64,000 bases of DNA from Nanosynbacter sp900555675 (GCF_022828245.2 NZ_CP157587.1:434001-498000), one strand, 5' to 3'. Counted from the first letter of the stretch, positions 50,068-59,439 are shown. The notes: generated from the sequence alone by a model not told the origin. A program made the numbers and translations.

Positions 50068-51090
50068 TTATTCACTCTTTTTCAGATAATACGCCACATC
50101 TGCTACCAACTCGACCAAACGGTTAGAATAGCCCCATTCATTGTCATACCAGACCATAACCTTGATCAAATTACCACCAACTACCTTCGTTAACGGAAGA
50201 TCGACAATCCCCGAATATGAATTGCCGATAAAATCACGGCTCACCAAAGGTTCCTCAGAAACACCCAAAATGCCTTGATAGAAATTACTCTGGGCGGCTT
50301 TTTTGAACGCGTCATTTACCTGCTCGACAGTCACATCACGTCGCAGAAGCGCCGTCACGTCGCTAAGCGACACCACTGGAGTCGGTACGCGCACACTAAG
50401 TCCGTCAAATTTTCCAGTTAGCTGCGGCAAGGTTTTAGTTACAGCAATTGCGGCGCCAGTTGTAGTCGGAACAATGTTTTCGGCAGCGTTGCGACCTTCT
50501 CTAAGATCCTTGGATGGGGCATCCTGAAGCTTTTGGCTAGCCGTATAGCTATGCACCGTCGTCAACATTGACTTTTCAACGCCAAATTCCGCGTCCAAAA
50601 TCTCCATAACCGCACCCAAAGAATTGGTCGTACAGCTAGCATTAGATACGATTGGTGTCGCATTTTTCACCTTGTCGTCGTTAGTTCCCAAAACAATCGT
50701 ATCGACTCCCTCAGACTTCGTTGGACCGCTGATAACCACACGCTTTGCGCCAGCCGTTAAGTGCTTGCCCGCGCCGTCTTTATCGGTGAAAAATCCCGTC
50801 GATTCAATCACCACATCAATTCCCAAATCTCGCCACGGCAGATTTTCTGGATCTTTCTCAGCCAGCACCTTAACCGACTTGCCCTCAATAATCAGCTCGT
50901 TTTCCGTAAAATTAACTTGACGTCCATACTCGCCGTAATTGCTATCATGCTTCAACAAATACGCCAAAGTTTTCGTGTCAGTCAAATCATTGATCGCGAC
51001 AATCTCTAAGTCGCTTCGCTCGTTCGCAATCTTAAACGCATTGCGTCCGATTCGCCCGAAGCCGTTAATTGCTATTCTTGTTACAGCCAT
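50068..51090 (-). CDS. gap: Glyceraldehyde-3-phosphate dehydrogenase
   Basis: The 340-residue glycolytic enzyme oxidises and phosphorylates glyceraldehyde 3-phosphate with NAD. It has the NAD-binding INGFGRIGRNAFK start, the active-site Cys in SNASCTTNSLGAV, the HSYTASQ segment and WYDNEWGYSNRL near the end. A GGGAGGG ribosome site precedes the ATG. It is divergent from the RSH gene; the two -10 boxes (51132-51137 on minus and 51149-51154 on plus) are 11 bases apart, so the promoters overlap. Confidence 0.96.
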   Translation of the reverse strand: MAVTRIAINGFGRIGRNAFKIANERSDLEIVAINDLTDTKTLAYLLKHDSNYGEYGRQVNFTENELIIEGKSVKVLAEKDPENLPWRDLGIDVVIESTGFFTDKDGAGKHLTAGAKRVVISGPTKSEGVDTIVLGTNDDKVKNATPIVSNASCTTNSLGAVMEILDAEFGVEKSMLTTVHSYTASQKLQDAPSKDLREGRNAAENIVPTTTGAAIAVTKTLPQLTGKFDGLSVRVPTPVVSLSDVTALLRRDVTVEQVNDAFKKAAQSNFYQGILGVSEEPLVSRDFIGNSYSGIVDLPLTKVVGGNLIKVMVWYDNEWGYSNRLVELVADVAYYLKKSE

Positions 51091-51148
51091 ATCGCCCTCC
51101 CTGTTAGATATTTTCGCTTTAGCTTTTCTTAATTATACTACAAAGTTG

Positions 51149-51154
51149 TATAAT
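51149..51154 (+). promoter_or_regulatory. -10 box of the RSH gene (leaderless)
   Basis: TATAAT ends six bases before ATG 51161, which identifies that ATG as the start. Confidence 0.65.
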
Positions 51155-51160
51155 ATAAAC

Positions 51161-52678
51161 ATGACGCGCGAAGAGTTATTGTCAATCGCTGAGCAAAAAT
51201 ACGACGAAGTACCAGTATTGGTTTTAGCAAGCGCAATCGATTACGCCACGGAAAAGCACGCTGGACAAAAGCGCAAAAGTGGCGAACCCTACATCAATCA
51301 CCCATTGGCGGTGGCGGGAATTCTAATTGAATGGGGCATGGACATCGATACGGTTGTGGCGGGAGTTCTGCACGACACCGTTGAAGATACCGACGCGACT
51401 TTGGACGATTTGGAGAGTTTGTTTGGGCGCGATGTGGCGTTTCTGGTGGATGGCGTAACTAAAGTTTCACAAGCTCGCGCTGGAATGCGAAACCTAGATA
51501 GTTATTTGCCACACACGAAGGACAATTTGACCAAGTTAATGATTGCCGTGGGCGAAGATGTGCGCGTGATAATTATCAAGCTAGCCGACCGCCTACATAA
51601 TATGCGAACCTTGCAATTTATGACGCCAGAAAAGCAGAAAAAAATTGCCAGAGAGACAATTGAGGTTTTTGCGCCGCTGGCCGACCGCTTAAATATGGGA
51701 CGAGTTCGCGTTCAATTGGAAGAGCTGAGCTTTAGATATTTGATGCCGAAAGCTTTTCAGGAAACCAAAAATTTGATGGACAGTCGACTGAAAAAATCGC
51801 AACGAAAATTGGATCACGTTCGCCGTGAAGTTGAAGCGCGACTGAAGGCAGAAAAGCTGGTTTTCCAGATGGATGGGCGTGTTAAGAGCGTTTATAGCTT
51901 GTTTAAGAAATTGGACAAAGTTGGCGATATTGATAAGATTTATGATTTGATTGCCTTAAGAATAATTGTCGATGATTTATCGACTGGATATTTGGTTCTG
52001 GGGATTTTACACGATATGTATCAGCCGATGTATGAGAGGATTAAAGATTACGTCGCCAATCCAAAGCCAAATGGCTATCAAAGCCTACACACAACCGTGC
52101 AAACTCCGAGCGGACAAATCGTCGAGTTTCAGATCCGAACCAAAGAAATGCACGAATATGCTGAGCGTGGTTTGGCCGCCAGCTTCCATTATAATGAGCA
52201 AAAATTGACCGACGCCTATAAAAAAGGAAAAATCGGAACTATGCCAGCCGATTTGTCATGGATTCGCGAACTTCAAGAAGCCGCCGCTTTAATTAGCGAA
52301 GGAAAGCGATTCGACTCCAACAAATTCCGAATGAAGCTGTTTTCTGACAGGATTTTCGTGTACTCACCAAAGGGCGACATTTATGATTTGCCTCGCGGAG
52401 CATTTCCCTTGGATTATGCCTATCGAATTCACTCCGACATCGCAGCCCGCGCAAGCGGATTTAAGATCAACGGTGTGATGAAGCCGTTCAATTACAAATT
52501 ACAGCACGGCGACACAATTGAAGTCTTAACAAGCAAATCCGCTCGTCCAAAACCAGATTGGCGGGACGTCATAATTACGCCACACGCCAAAGATAAATTG
52601 CGCTTACAATTATCCCACTCAAACGGCATCTTACAACAATTAACTGGCGGCGTTTCCTCGTTCTTCCGACACAAGTAA
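51161..52678 (+). CDS. RelA/SpoT-type (p)ppGpp synthetase/hydrolase, shortened
   Basis: This enzyme makes and breaks the stringent-response alarmone (p)ppGpp. The 505 residues contain the HD hydrolase domain (INHPLAV, His71-Asp72 in LHDTVEDT), the synthetase domain (YDLIALRIIVDD, KPNGYQSLHTTV, EFQIRTKEMHEYAE) and a TGS domain (DRIFVYSPKGDIYDLPRG). Long RSH proteins continue with helical, zinc-finger and ACT domains to about 700 residues; these are absent. Hydrolase residues look intact, so it should be bifunctional. The reading frame is open further upstream, but that part lies above the promoter. Confidence 0.93.
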   Translation: MTREELLSIAEQKYDEVPVLVLASAIDYATEKHAGQKRKSGEPYINHPLAVAGILIEWGMDIDTVVAGVLHDTVEDTDATLDDLESLFGRDVAFLVDGVTKVSQARAGMRNLDSYLPHTKDNLTKLMIAVGEDVRVIIIKLADRLHNMRTLQFMTPEKQKKIARETIEVFAPLADRLNMGRVRVQLEELSFRYLMPKAFQETKNLMDSRLKKSQRKLDHVRREVEARLKAEKLVFQMDGRVKSVYSLFKKLDKVGDIDKIYDLIALRIIVDDLSTGYLVLGILHDMYQPMYERIKDYVANPKPNGYQSLHTTVQTPSGQIVEFQIRTKEMHEYAERGLAASFHYNEQKLTDAYKKGKIGTMPADLSWIRELQEAAALISEGKRFDSNKFRMKLFSDRIFVYSPKGDIYDLPRGAFPLDYAYRIHSDIAARASGFKINGVMKPFNYKLQHGDTIEVLTSKSARPKPDWRDVIITPHAKDKLRLQLSHSNGILQQLTGGVSSFFRHK

Positions 52679-52704
52679 CGCTCGCCAGTCTCTCGGTTTT
52701 AATC

Positions 52705-52727
52705 AATAATCAAACGTGATTATTTTT
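52705..52727 (+). terminator. Terminator between RSH and ppa
   Basis: AATAATCA (52705-52712), loop AACG, TGATTATT (52717-52724), then TTT. It overlaps the stop codon of convergent ppa. Confidence 0.65.
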
Positions 52728-53250
52728 CGTTCCAACGAGTAATTGATTCGCGGATAATTTGCTTTGCTCTTTCTACGTCGCCAAATCCCTTGACCACTGT
52801 TGAACCAGGCTTCTTCAAATCCTTGTAGTGATTGAAATGGTGCTCAATTTGCTTCAACAATTGTGGAGGTAGGTCTTCTAGTGAGTTGATTGCGTTGCCA
52901 GTGTTTCGGTCGTCGGCTGGCACAACGATAACCTTGTCGTCAACTTCATTATCGTCAACAAATTCCAACACGCCGATAACTTTTGCTTCCATAAAAATAC
53001 CAGTCGTCAATGGTTCGTCAGCGATAATTAGCGCGTCCAATTCGTCGCCATCTTCATCCAAAGTCTGTGGAATGAAACCGTAGTTTGTTGGCTTTGCAAA
53101 AATAGCTGGCTCAACACGGTCCAACTGCATCACTGCAAGCTCGCGGTTCCACTCGATTTTATGACTTGATCCCTGTGGAATCTCAACAACTACATTTACG
53201 ATGCCATTTTCGACATCACCAGGTGTTAAAATTTGATTAAAATCTGCCAT
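52720..53250 (-). CDS. ppa: Inorganic pyrophosphatase (family I)
   Basis: The 176-residue enzyme hydrolyses pyrophosphate and pulls biosynthetic reactions forward. The signature DEDGDELDALI supplies the metal-binding Asp residues, with EIPQGSSHKIEW, YGFIPQTL and HHFNHYKDLKKPG around it. A GAGGAG ribosome site lies before the ATG, three bases after the trxB stop, so it is in the FKBP-trxB-ppa operon. Confidence 0.96.
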   Translation of the reverse strand: MADFNQILTPGDVENGIVNVVVEIPQGSSHKIEWNRELAVMQLDRVEPAIFAKPTNYGFIPQTLDEDGDELDALIIADEPLTTGIFMEAKVIGVLEFVDDNEVDDKVIVVPADDRNTGNAINSLEDLPPQLLKQIEHHFNHYKDLKKPGSTVVKGFGDVERAKQIIRESITRWNEK

Positions 53251-53253
53251 TTT

Positions 53254-54186
53254 TTACTCCTCTCTGGCTTTTTCTTGTAAATATTCACGAATCTGCAGCG
53301 CTGCCACCGCACCTTCACCAACCGCCGAAGCGATTTGCATAGTTGCCCCCGAGCGTACATCGCCAGAAGCAAAAACGCCAGGAATATTAGTGTGCAAATG
53401 TTCGTCAGTAATGATGTGTCCGCCCAAATCCAACTCAACGTCCGAGTTTATCAGGAATTGCGTGTTCGGAATTAGCCCGATAAATACGAATAACCCATCG
53501 GCAGTAAACTCTTTCTGCTCGCCGTTTTGGGTCGATTTAACGCCGTAAAACTTATCATCTTTGACAATAATTTCATCAGTCGTTGCGCCGATGTGAACGG
53601 TAATTTTTCCATCATCGACATACTTCTGCAAATCTTTTTGCAAAATATCACTGGCGCGCAATTTACTGCGAACTAGCAGATCAATATGACTAGCGTATCG
53701 CGTCAAAAATATTGCCTCTTGCACTGCTGAGTTTCCGCCGCCGACAACGATTAGATTCTTATCACGATAAAACGCACCGTCGCAAGTCGCACAGTAATGC
53801 ACGCCTCGACCATATAATTCGTCTTCGCCCGGAACGCCTAATTTGCGGTGATTTGAGCCAGTCGCTAGCAAAACTGACTTCGCGCGAACAGATTGACCGT
53901 CAATTGTCAGCTCCAACTCGCCATCAACTTGCTTCAATTCCGTCACATCGCCATACTCAATCTTCGCACCAAATCGCTCCGCCTGTTGCTGCAATTCAGA
54001 TGCCAATTTCATTCCCGTAACGCCCTCGGCAAATCCAGGATAATTGTCAATTTGATCAGTAATCGCCGCCATTCCGCCGACCACGCCACGCTCATATAGC
54101 GTCGTATCGACATCTTCGCGCGACAAGTAAATTGCCGCCGTTAACGCGCTTGGACCAGCGCCAACAATAACAACATCTTTAGACAT
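53254..54186 (-). CDS. trxB: Thioredoxin reductase
   Basis: A 310-residue FAD/NADPH enzyme that reduces thioredoxin. It has the FAD motif VIVGAGPSALTAAIYL, the redox site HYCATCDGAF (Cys-Ala-Thr-Cys), the NADPH motif VVGGGNSAVQEA and the C-terminal FASGDVRSGATMQIASAVGEG. Its start overlaps the FKBP gene by eight bases. No thioredoxin gene is in the window. Confidence 0.95.
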   Translation of the reverse strand: MSKDVVIVGAGPSALTAAIYLSREDVDTTLYERGVVGGMAAITDQIDNYPGFAEGVTGMKLASELQQQAERFGAKIEYGDVTELKQVDGELELTIDGQSVRAKSVLLATGSNHRKLGVPGEDELYGRGVHYCATCDGAFYRDKNLIVVGGGNSAVQEAIFLTRYASHIDLLVRSKLRASDILQKDLQKYVDDGKITVHIGATTDEIIVKDDKFYGVKSTQNGEQKEFTADGLFVFIGLIPNTQFLINSDVELDLGGHIITDEHLHTNIPGVFASGDVRSGATMQIASAVGEGAVAALQIREYLQEKAREE

Positions 54187-54856
54187 TGAAACCTCGCGAT
54201 CGATAATATTGCTTCATCACTTCTGGCATTTCTGGCTCTGGAATATCGGCTGGCTTTTCAATAGCCATCACCACGAACTTAAGTGGAGAATTTGCAGGAA
54301 TTTTATCACCCTGAGCTTTGTTGCCGTAAGCCTTGTCGGCTGGAATTGTTAATTCGCGCACGCCGCCAATTTTCATACCAATCAAGCCCTCTTTCCAACC
54401 CTGAATGACCGCAGTATTCACCGGACCGTCCATATTGAGCGGAGCTTTCAATTTGCCGTCAGCGATTGATTGATCGAAAATCTCACCCTTAGCGTTCCAG
54501 CCAATGTAATAAACAGCCAATTTGGTGTCGTCCTTAACCTCGGCGCCTTCGCCCTCAACCAAATCTTCCTTAACAAGCTCTTTCACGTCACCAGCTTCAA
54601 ACGCGCCAACTCGCGAGCTAAACTCAGAAAACTTGCCGTAATATTTTTGGCTCAATTCATTAGCCTGAGCCTCTACTTTCTTTTTCCGTTCGTCAGTAGC
54701 CTTGGTGTATTCATCCTGAGCTTTCTTAAGCGCGGCTTGGTCCTTGGCCTCATTTCCAGGAGCTACCATCATAGCGACAAATCCGCCAACGGTCCCCAAA
54801 AACATCATGCCGGCAATAACCCAAATACCTATTCTCTGGCCTTTTGTAGTTGCCAT
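54179..54856 (-). CDS. Membrane-anchored FKBP-type peptidyl-prolyl isomerase
   Basis: A 225-residue protein with an N-terminal membrane segment (about 9-31), a charged coiled-coil-like region (about 36-85) and a C-terminal FKBP domain (VYYIGWNAKGEIFDQSIADG, VIQGWKEGLIGMKIGGVRELTIP, PANSPLKFVVMAIE). It probably helps proteins fold at the outer face of the membrane. A GGAGG ribosome site precedes it. It leads the trxB-ppa operon. Confidence 0.92.
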   Translation of the reverse strand: MATTKGQRIGIWVIAGMMFLGTVGGFVAMMVAPGNEAKDQAALKKAQDEYTKATDERKKKVEAQANELSQKYYGKFSEFSSRVGAFEAGDVKELVKEDLVEGEGAEVKDDTKLAVYYIGWNAKGEIFDQSIADGKLKAPLNMDGPVNTAVIQGWKEGLIGMKIGGVRELTIPADKAYGNKAQGDKIPANSPLKFVVMAIEKPADIPEPEMPEVMKQYYRSRGFNV

Positions 54857-54914
54857 ATTCCTCCTTTATTTACCTTTCAATTATAGCAATTTTTATCAAG
54901 CGCAACAAATCATG

Positions 54915-57428
54915 TTAAACCTGAGCGGCGTCGAATTCTTCCGCAGCCATCGCGGCGATCTCCTCAATAATCGGCGCAATGTCTTTATCTTCCAACGTTC
55001 GCTCGGCGCTCGTAAACTTTACATTCAAAGTTACAGTTTTTGTCGAATCGTCATTTTTTGGCTGATATATCGCAATCGGCGTTATGCTAATTTGCAACTC
55101 ACCGTGTTTTTTCGCAACTTCTTCAGCGCAAGCATACACCTTCGTATAATCAACATTCGAATCCATTTTCAATGAAATATCTCTGGTAGTCGATGGAAAA
55201 CGACTTAACGGCTGGTAATTATAGCCCTGATTTTTACTCAGATTTTCCTGCAATTTTTCAATGTCAATAGAAAACGCCGCGGTGTAATCTGGTAATTTGA
55301 AGTTGCGTCGGGCAGACTGGACAAGCTCGCCAACAATCCCCAAATTGTCGCCGTTCTTCGACACAATCCAAGCACTGCGTTTCGCATCAAACGGCGCTGG
55401 AACATCGCTGTCAGATTCCGCAATCTTCACAAAATTAACCTCAACGCTCAAATCCTTCATCAGCCTTTCAGTAATTTTCCTCACCTTGTAAAACGGCGCG
55501 CCAACTTGAGGTTTTTTATTCGCATAAACTCCGTCAATGAAAGTCTTTTCAATCGGCAAATTCTCATCGTTAAATCCTAATTTCTTATCGTGAATTTTGC
55601 CAATTTCAAACAGCATAAATTCGTCATGTCCAGATTTTATATTGGCGTGAACTTTATCCAGCAAACTCGGCAAAATGCTAATTCGGCAATATTGCAAGTC
55701 TGGACTAAGCGCATTGCTCAGGCGATACGCACGGCTCGGATCTTGCTCGGAATTTTTCAAAACGCGCTCATGAACAAAGCTATACGTCAAAACTTCATTC
55801 GCTCCAGCTCGCAACAAACTTTGACGAATTCTCTGTTTCAATTCACGACGCTCATTCTTCAGCGCAGGCTTGATGCTTCGCTCTGGCAAATGACGCGGCA
55901 ATCTATCAAAGCCGTATAATCGCCCAACTTCCTCAACAATATCCTCAGGAAGCTCAATATCTGTTCGCCAAAATGGACTATAAACCATCACGCCAGCTTC
56001 GCCATATTTATTACCATCGTCAACGATAAATTCAACATTCTTTAGTAGTGCCTCAATCTCATTCTCGGCAAAGTCAACACCCAGACGTTCTTCGACAAAC
56101 CTTTTAGGAATCAACAATCCACCGTGCCAGTGCTTGCCATCGGCCAACACTTGTCGCAATGAAGAATGATTCTTAAATAGCATAGGACTAGCTTGCTCAC
56201 CACCAACCATACCAATTAACCATTTTAAGACAGGGTCAATTTGTGCTGGCGACTGCCCCTTGTTAAACCTGGTCAGGGCGTCGGTGAAAATTCCGTGACG
56301 CATAGCCGTGCGACGTAGCGCGTACATATCAAAATTGGCGCACTCCAAAACGATATTCTTAGTGTCCGCTGAAACCTCAGTGTCAACGCCGCCCATAATT
56401 CCAGCTAGCCCAATCACGCCTTCGCCGTCAGCGATCACAATATCGTCAGCCGTCAATTCATATTCCTTGCCGTTAAGCAAACCAACTTTCTCACCACCGC
56501 GCGCCATTCGCACGCCAAGTTTATGCCCACGCAACTTGTCATAATCATAAGCGTGAGTCGGCTGTGCCGTCATAAACATCACGTAGTTTGTCGCGTCGAC
56601 AATATTGTTAATCGGCTTTCCGCCCATTGCGACTAATTGACATTGCAACCACAACGGGCTTGGATGAATATCTACATTTTTTATAGCAATCACAGAAAAT
56701 GCGGGCACAAGCTCGTTGGCTTCATTAAACACTTCAAGCTCTAAGCCATCGCTATCTGCGAATTCTTGAATAGCATTATACCAATCAGGGCTAGTAAATC
56801 GTTGGTGAAAAATACCAGCAATTTCGCGCGCCACGCCAAGTTGCCCAAAACAATCTGGCCTATGAGTAAACATCTTATTCTCAATTTCCAGCACGTAATC
56901 GTCCAACCCAAACACTTCCGCAAAGCTCGCACCAGCCTGAAGCGTAACGCCCGCTGGAATATCACGCTCATTGATCTCGATAATTCCCTCGTGATCCGTA
57001 CCAATCGCCAGCTCATCAGCCGCCGCCAGCATGCCCTGGCTTAAGATTCCACGCAGCGGTCGCGCATCCAGCACGAACGGCTCAGCGTCATCAAAACTTG
57101 CTGGGACGGTACTTTTTGGCGGCAACCAAATTGTCCACATATCAGCATGAACATTCGGCGCACCGCAAACCACTTGCACGTAACCATTATCATCCCTTGG
57201 AACGTCCGCTACGCCACCATCGTCAATTTTAGTCACGCTCAAACGATCCGCATTCGGATGCTTTTCGCACTCAACAACCCGCACAATGCGCGCGCCACCA
57301 TATTTGGCTTTCAGGTCAATCACTTCCTCGACACCACCAAGCTGCTGATTGACACGCGACACCAACTCATCAACTGGCGGCAACTCAAAATTAATCAATT
57401 GTTTTATAAGATTTAAGCTAACTTTCAT
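54915..57428 (-). CDS. pheT: Phenylalanyl-tRNA synthetase beta subunit
   Basis: The 837-residue non-catalytic subunit handles tRNA binding and editing. It has a tRNA-binding EMAP-like domain (about 40-150), B3/B4 editing domains, the B5 domain, a degenerate class II core and a C-terminal anticodon-binding FDX-ACB domain (SRFPSTTRDISLKMDSNVDYTKVY). In most bacteria pheS lies directly upstream. Here pheS ends at 63285, so about 5.9 kb of other genes separate the two. Confidence 0.96.
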   Translation of the reverse strand: MKVSLNLIKQLINFELPPVDELVSRVNQQLGGVEEVIDLKAKYGGARIVRVVECEKHPNADRLSVTKIDDGGVADVPRDDNGYVQVVCGAPNVHADMWTIWLPPKSTVPASFDDAEPFVLDARPLRGILSQGMLAAADELAIGTDHEGIIEINERDIPAGVTLQAGASFAEVFGLDDYVLEIENKMFTHRPDCFGQLGVAREIAGIFHQRFTSPDWYNAIQEFADSDGLELEVFNEANELVPAFSVIAIKNVDIHPSPLWLQCQLVAMGGKPINNIVDATNYVMFMTAQPTHAYDYDKLRGHKLGVRMARGGEKVGLLNGKEYELTADDIVIADGEGVIGLAGIMGGVDTEVSADTKNIVLECANFDMYALRRTAMRHGIFTDALTRFNKGQSPAQIDPVLKWLIGMVGGEQASPMLFKNHSSLRQVLADGKHWHGGLLIPKRFVEERLGVDFAENEIEALLKNVEFIVDDGNKYGEAGVMVYSPFWRTDIELPEDIVEEVGRLYGFDRLPRHLPERSIKPALKNERRELKQRIRQSLLRAGANEVLTYSFVHERVLKNSEQDPSRAYRLSNALSPDLQYCRISILPSLLDKVHANIKSGHDEFMLFEIGKIHDKKLGFNDENLPIEKTFIDGVYANKKPQVGAPFYKVRKITERLMKDLSVEVNFVKIAESDSDVPAPFDAKRSAWIVSKNGDNLGIVGELVQSARRNFKLPDYTAAFSIDIEKLQENLSKNQGYNYQPLSRFPSTTRDISLKMDSNVDYTKVYACAEEVAKKHGELQISITPIAIYQPKNDDSTKTVTLNVKFTSAERTLEDKDIAPIIEEIAAMAAEEFDAAQV

Positions 57429-57632
57429 ACTAATATAATTATATCATCTTACCAGCAAGTAATCGACCTTAGAAAACTACAAATAACCAAGACAAAAATC
57501 ATAATCTCATTCGCCAAACTCATACCTACATCACGCACCAAGTACCTTGCATAAATTCTTCAAATATAGATTTTAATTCATCACTTTTCACTATTCACAG
57601 TACATCACATTGATCAAATATTGCCTCTCCAT

Positions 57633-57638
57633 TACAAT
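57633..57638 (+). promoter_or_regulatory. -10 box of the Nudix gene (leaderless)
   Basis: TACAAT ends six bases before ATG 57645. The rest of the 216-base gap after pheT shows nothing clear apart from A+T-rich sequence. Confidence 0.5.
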
Positions 57639-57644
57639 TGAAAT

Positions 57645-58064
57645 ATGGTTAAAATAGTGTCAAAAGCGCTTATTAAGAATAGAAATGGTAAATATCTACT
57701 GCTTTATAGGGGAGACACGCACCCTAATTTCCCTGGACATCTTGACCTTCCTGGAGGAGAAGTAGAATCGGAAGAAACTTCTGAGACGGCGACCGCGCGA
57801 GAAGTACAAGAAGAAACTGGCATATGTATATATCCAAATGACTTAAAAAAGCTATTTGTTAAGCAGTATAAAAACACAAAACATGTACTTTTTGAGATAG
57901 TCATAGATAAGACTGAGGCTGACATTCCTATTAAATTGAGCTGGGAGCATAAAAAATACCGCTGGATGACGTTATCGGAATTATTAGATGCTAATATTCC
58001 AGAGAACGCAGATCCTTATTATATAGATGTTATTGATTATTTAAAGCATTTATCCGAGACTTGA
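57645..58064 (+). CDS. Nudix hydrolase
   Basis: A 139-residue Nudix enzyme that hydrolyses a nucleoside diphosphate linked to another group. The Nudix box matches the consensus G-x5-E-x7-REUxEExGU: GGEVESEETSETATAREVQE followed by ETGI. The substrate cannot be predicted. It is the first gene of the accessory island between pheT and pheS. Confidence 0.9.
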   Translation: MVKIVSKALIKNRNGKYLLLYRGDTHPNFPGHLDLPGGEVESEETSETATAREVQEETGICIYPNDLKKLFVKQYKNTKHVLFEIVIDKTEADIPIKLSWEHKKYRWMTLSELLDANIPENADPYYIDVIDYLKHLSET

Positions 58065-58188
58065 TCTGTCCGACATATTTCCCCATATTATACGCAGACT
58101 TCGCACGCTCTTTTTTTACTAAGATAAAGCTTCTCTTCGTGCGAACACACCACCCAGCTTATAAGATATAGTCTAACTTCCATACTGA

Positions 58189-58194
58189 TATAAT
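58189..58194 (+). promoter_or_regulatory. -10 box of the 58201 gene (leaderless)
   Basis: TATAAT ends six bases before ATG 58201. It is the main reason to accept that small gene. Confidence 0.5.
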
Positions 58195-58200
58195 AAACTC

Positions 58201-58413
58201 ATGATTCACAACTTGCATTCAGCATATTCTTTACCAGCGAATCACGACACTAGCGAAAACTATAAACGTCGCAAACATGAATGCAATCCTAAAACAAGTA
58301 AAGACGACGATAATCCTGGATTATTAATCCTAACTAATTTTCTAGCAGAAAGAAAAGATTCTGAAGAGGAAATATTAACGCCGCCAATATGCAAGCTTAC
58401 TGACAAACCTTAA
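58201..58413 (+). CDS. Small hypothetical protein (70 aa)
   Basis: Not recognised. It is hydrophilic and looks largely disordered (KRRKHECNPKTSKDDDNPG) with one short hydrophobic stretch (GLLILTNFLAE). It has no signal peptide. The TATAAT-N6-ATG arrangement supports expression. Its 3' end overlaps the end of the convergent ASCH gene. Confidence 0.5.
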   Translation: MIHNLHSAYSLPANHDTSENYKRRKHECNPKTSKDDDNPGLLILTNFLAERKDSEEEILTPPICKLTDKP

Positions 58414-58738
58414 ACTCAATACCAATCACTCCATAAATCTTTTGGTCTTCGATAGAATAAAATTCAGAAATTTGATTTTCTAACCATTCGACATTATCAC
58501 CGCCGAACTTTCGCGGATTATTGTGAGAAAATAAGTCACGAAATGTCGCGTATCTCAGCAAACCAACAACCTCAGCGGTAACAGTTTGCTCAGAATTATC
58601 TCTATTTGTAAAAATAATCCGATCCCCGATCTGGATTTTCTGTCGTTTGGCGTCATATAGTCGCGACTCGATAGTCTTATCGCCAGAAATAATAGCGTTA
58701 AACGGCTCAGTCGCCAATTTTAATTGGTGTGTGGTCAT
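58397..58738 (-). CDS. ASCH-domain protein
   Basis: About 113 residues from ATG 58738. The ASCH beta-barrel pattern is clear: FNAIISGDKTIESRLYDAKRQ, then IQIGDRIIFTNRDN and VVGLLRYATFRDLF. ASCH domains bind RNA; some members (YqfB) are amidohydrolases of modified cytidines. The open frame extends to 58792, but MTTHQLKLATEPF fits the family start and AAAGG lies about 11 bases upstream. Confidence 0.85.
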   Translation of the reverse strand: MTTHQLKLATEPFNAIISGDKTIESRLYDAKRQKIQIGDRIIFTNRDNSEQTVTAEVVGLLRYATFRDLFSHNNPRKFGGDNVEWLENQISEFYSIEDQKIYGVIGIEFKVCQ

Positions 58739-58823
58739 AAAATCATTTACCTTTCTTGCTATAATTAAACCATCATATAAATAAGTATTCAAATATCTAC
58801 GCTTCCATAAGAAAGGCTATCAA

Positions 58824-59390
58824 ATGACCAAAAAGCTACTAGAAATCGAACGCAAACGCCAGCTAACGGGCAATATTGAAGAGCTAATCGGGCGGCTGCA
58901 AAACATCGGTTTTGAGCTAAAGAGTAATCTTCGCGAAATTGATACGTATTATTCTCGTCCTGATATCGACTTTATGCAGACGGTTGAATGCTTGCGGATT
59001 CGCCAGCGTGATAGTTTTGCTGAGATAACATATAAGCCAGCAACGACCACTGCGACGCATACGGAAAATAATGTAATCATCAAGCCCGAGACAAACCTGC
59101 CAATTCAGCCCGAAGACACGGCAACCGCCAAGCAGCTACTGGCAAACCTCGGCATGGTGCAGCTGGTCGAGGTCAACAAATACCGTCGCTCGTTTCAATC
59201 CTCTGATTTTCCGCAGGCAACGGTAGCCATTGATGAAATTAAAGATGCTGGGACTTTCGTGGAGGTTGAGGTTTTATCGGATGATGAAACCAGTGCGCTG
59301 ATGATGATTAGTGAAATTGAAACCAAACTCGGTCTGGATTCAATGGAAATTGTGACGCGACCTTATCGAGACATTTGTATGGGCTATTAA
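58824..59390 (+). CDS. CYTH-domain (triphosphate tunnel) protein
   Basis: A 188-residue protein of the CYTH superfamily, which binds triphosphates inside a beta tunnel. The signature ExExK appears as EIERK near the N terminus, followed by alternating charged strands (CLRIRQRD, AEITYKPA, FVEVEVLSD). Members include class IV adenylate cyclase and thiamine- or inorganic triphosphatases; triphosphatase is the likelier role. AAAGG lies before the ATG. Confidence 0.85.
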   Translation: MTKKLLEIERKRQLTGNIEELIGRLQNIGFELKSNLREIDTYYSRPDIDFMQTVECLRIRQRDSFAEITYKPATTTATHTENNVIIKPETNLPIQPEDTATAKQLLANLGMVQLVEVNKYRRSFQSSDFPQATVAIDEIKDAGTFVEVEVLSDDETSALMMISEIETKLGLDSMEIVTRPYRDICMGY

Positions 59391-59433
59391 GAACGCTGAC
59401 GCCACAAAACTTCACAACTCCACTCACAACCAA

Positions 59434-59439
59434 TATAAT
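59434..59439 (+). promoter_or_regulatory. -10 box of the alpha/beta hydrolase gene (leaderless)
   Basis: TATAAT ends six bases before ATG 59446. Confidence 0.6.

Noticed and set aside
50939..51160. In-frame upstream extension of the RSH gene
   Set aside because: It lies above the TATAAT-N6-ATG promoter and antisense to the start of gap, and the family begins at MTREELLS.
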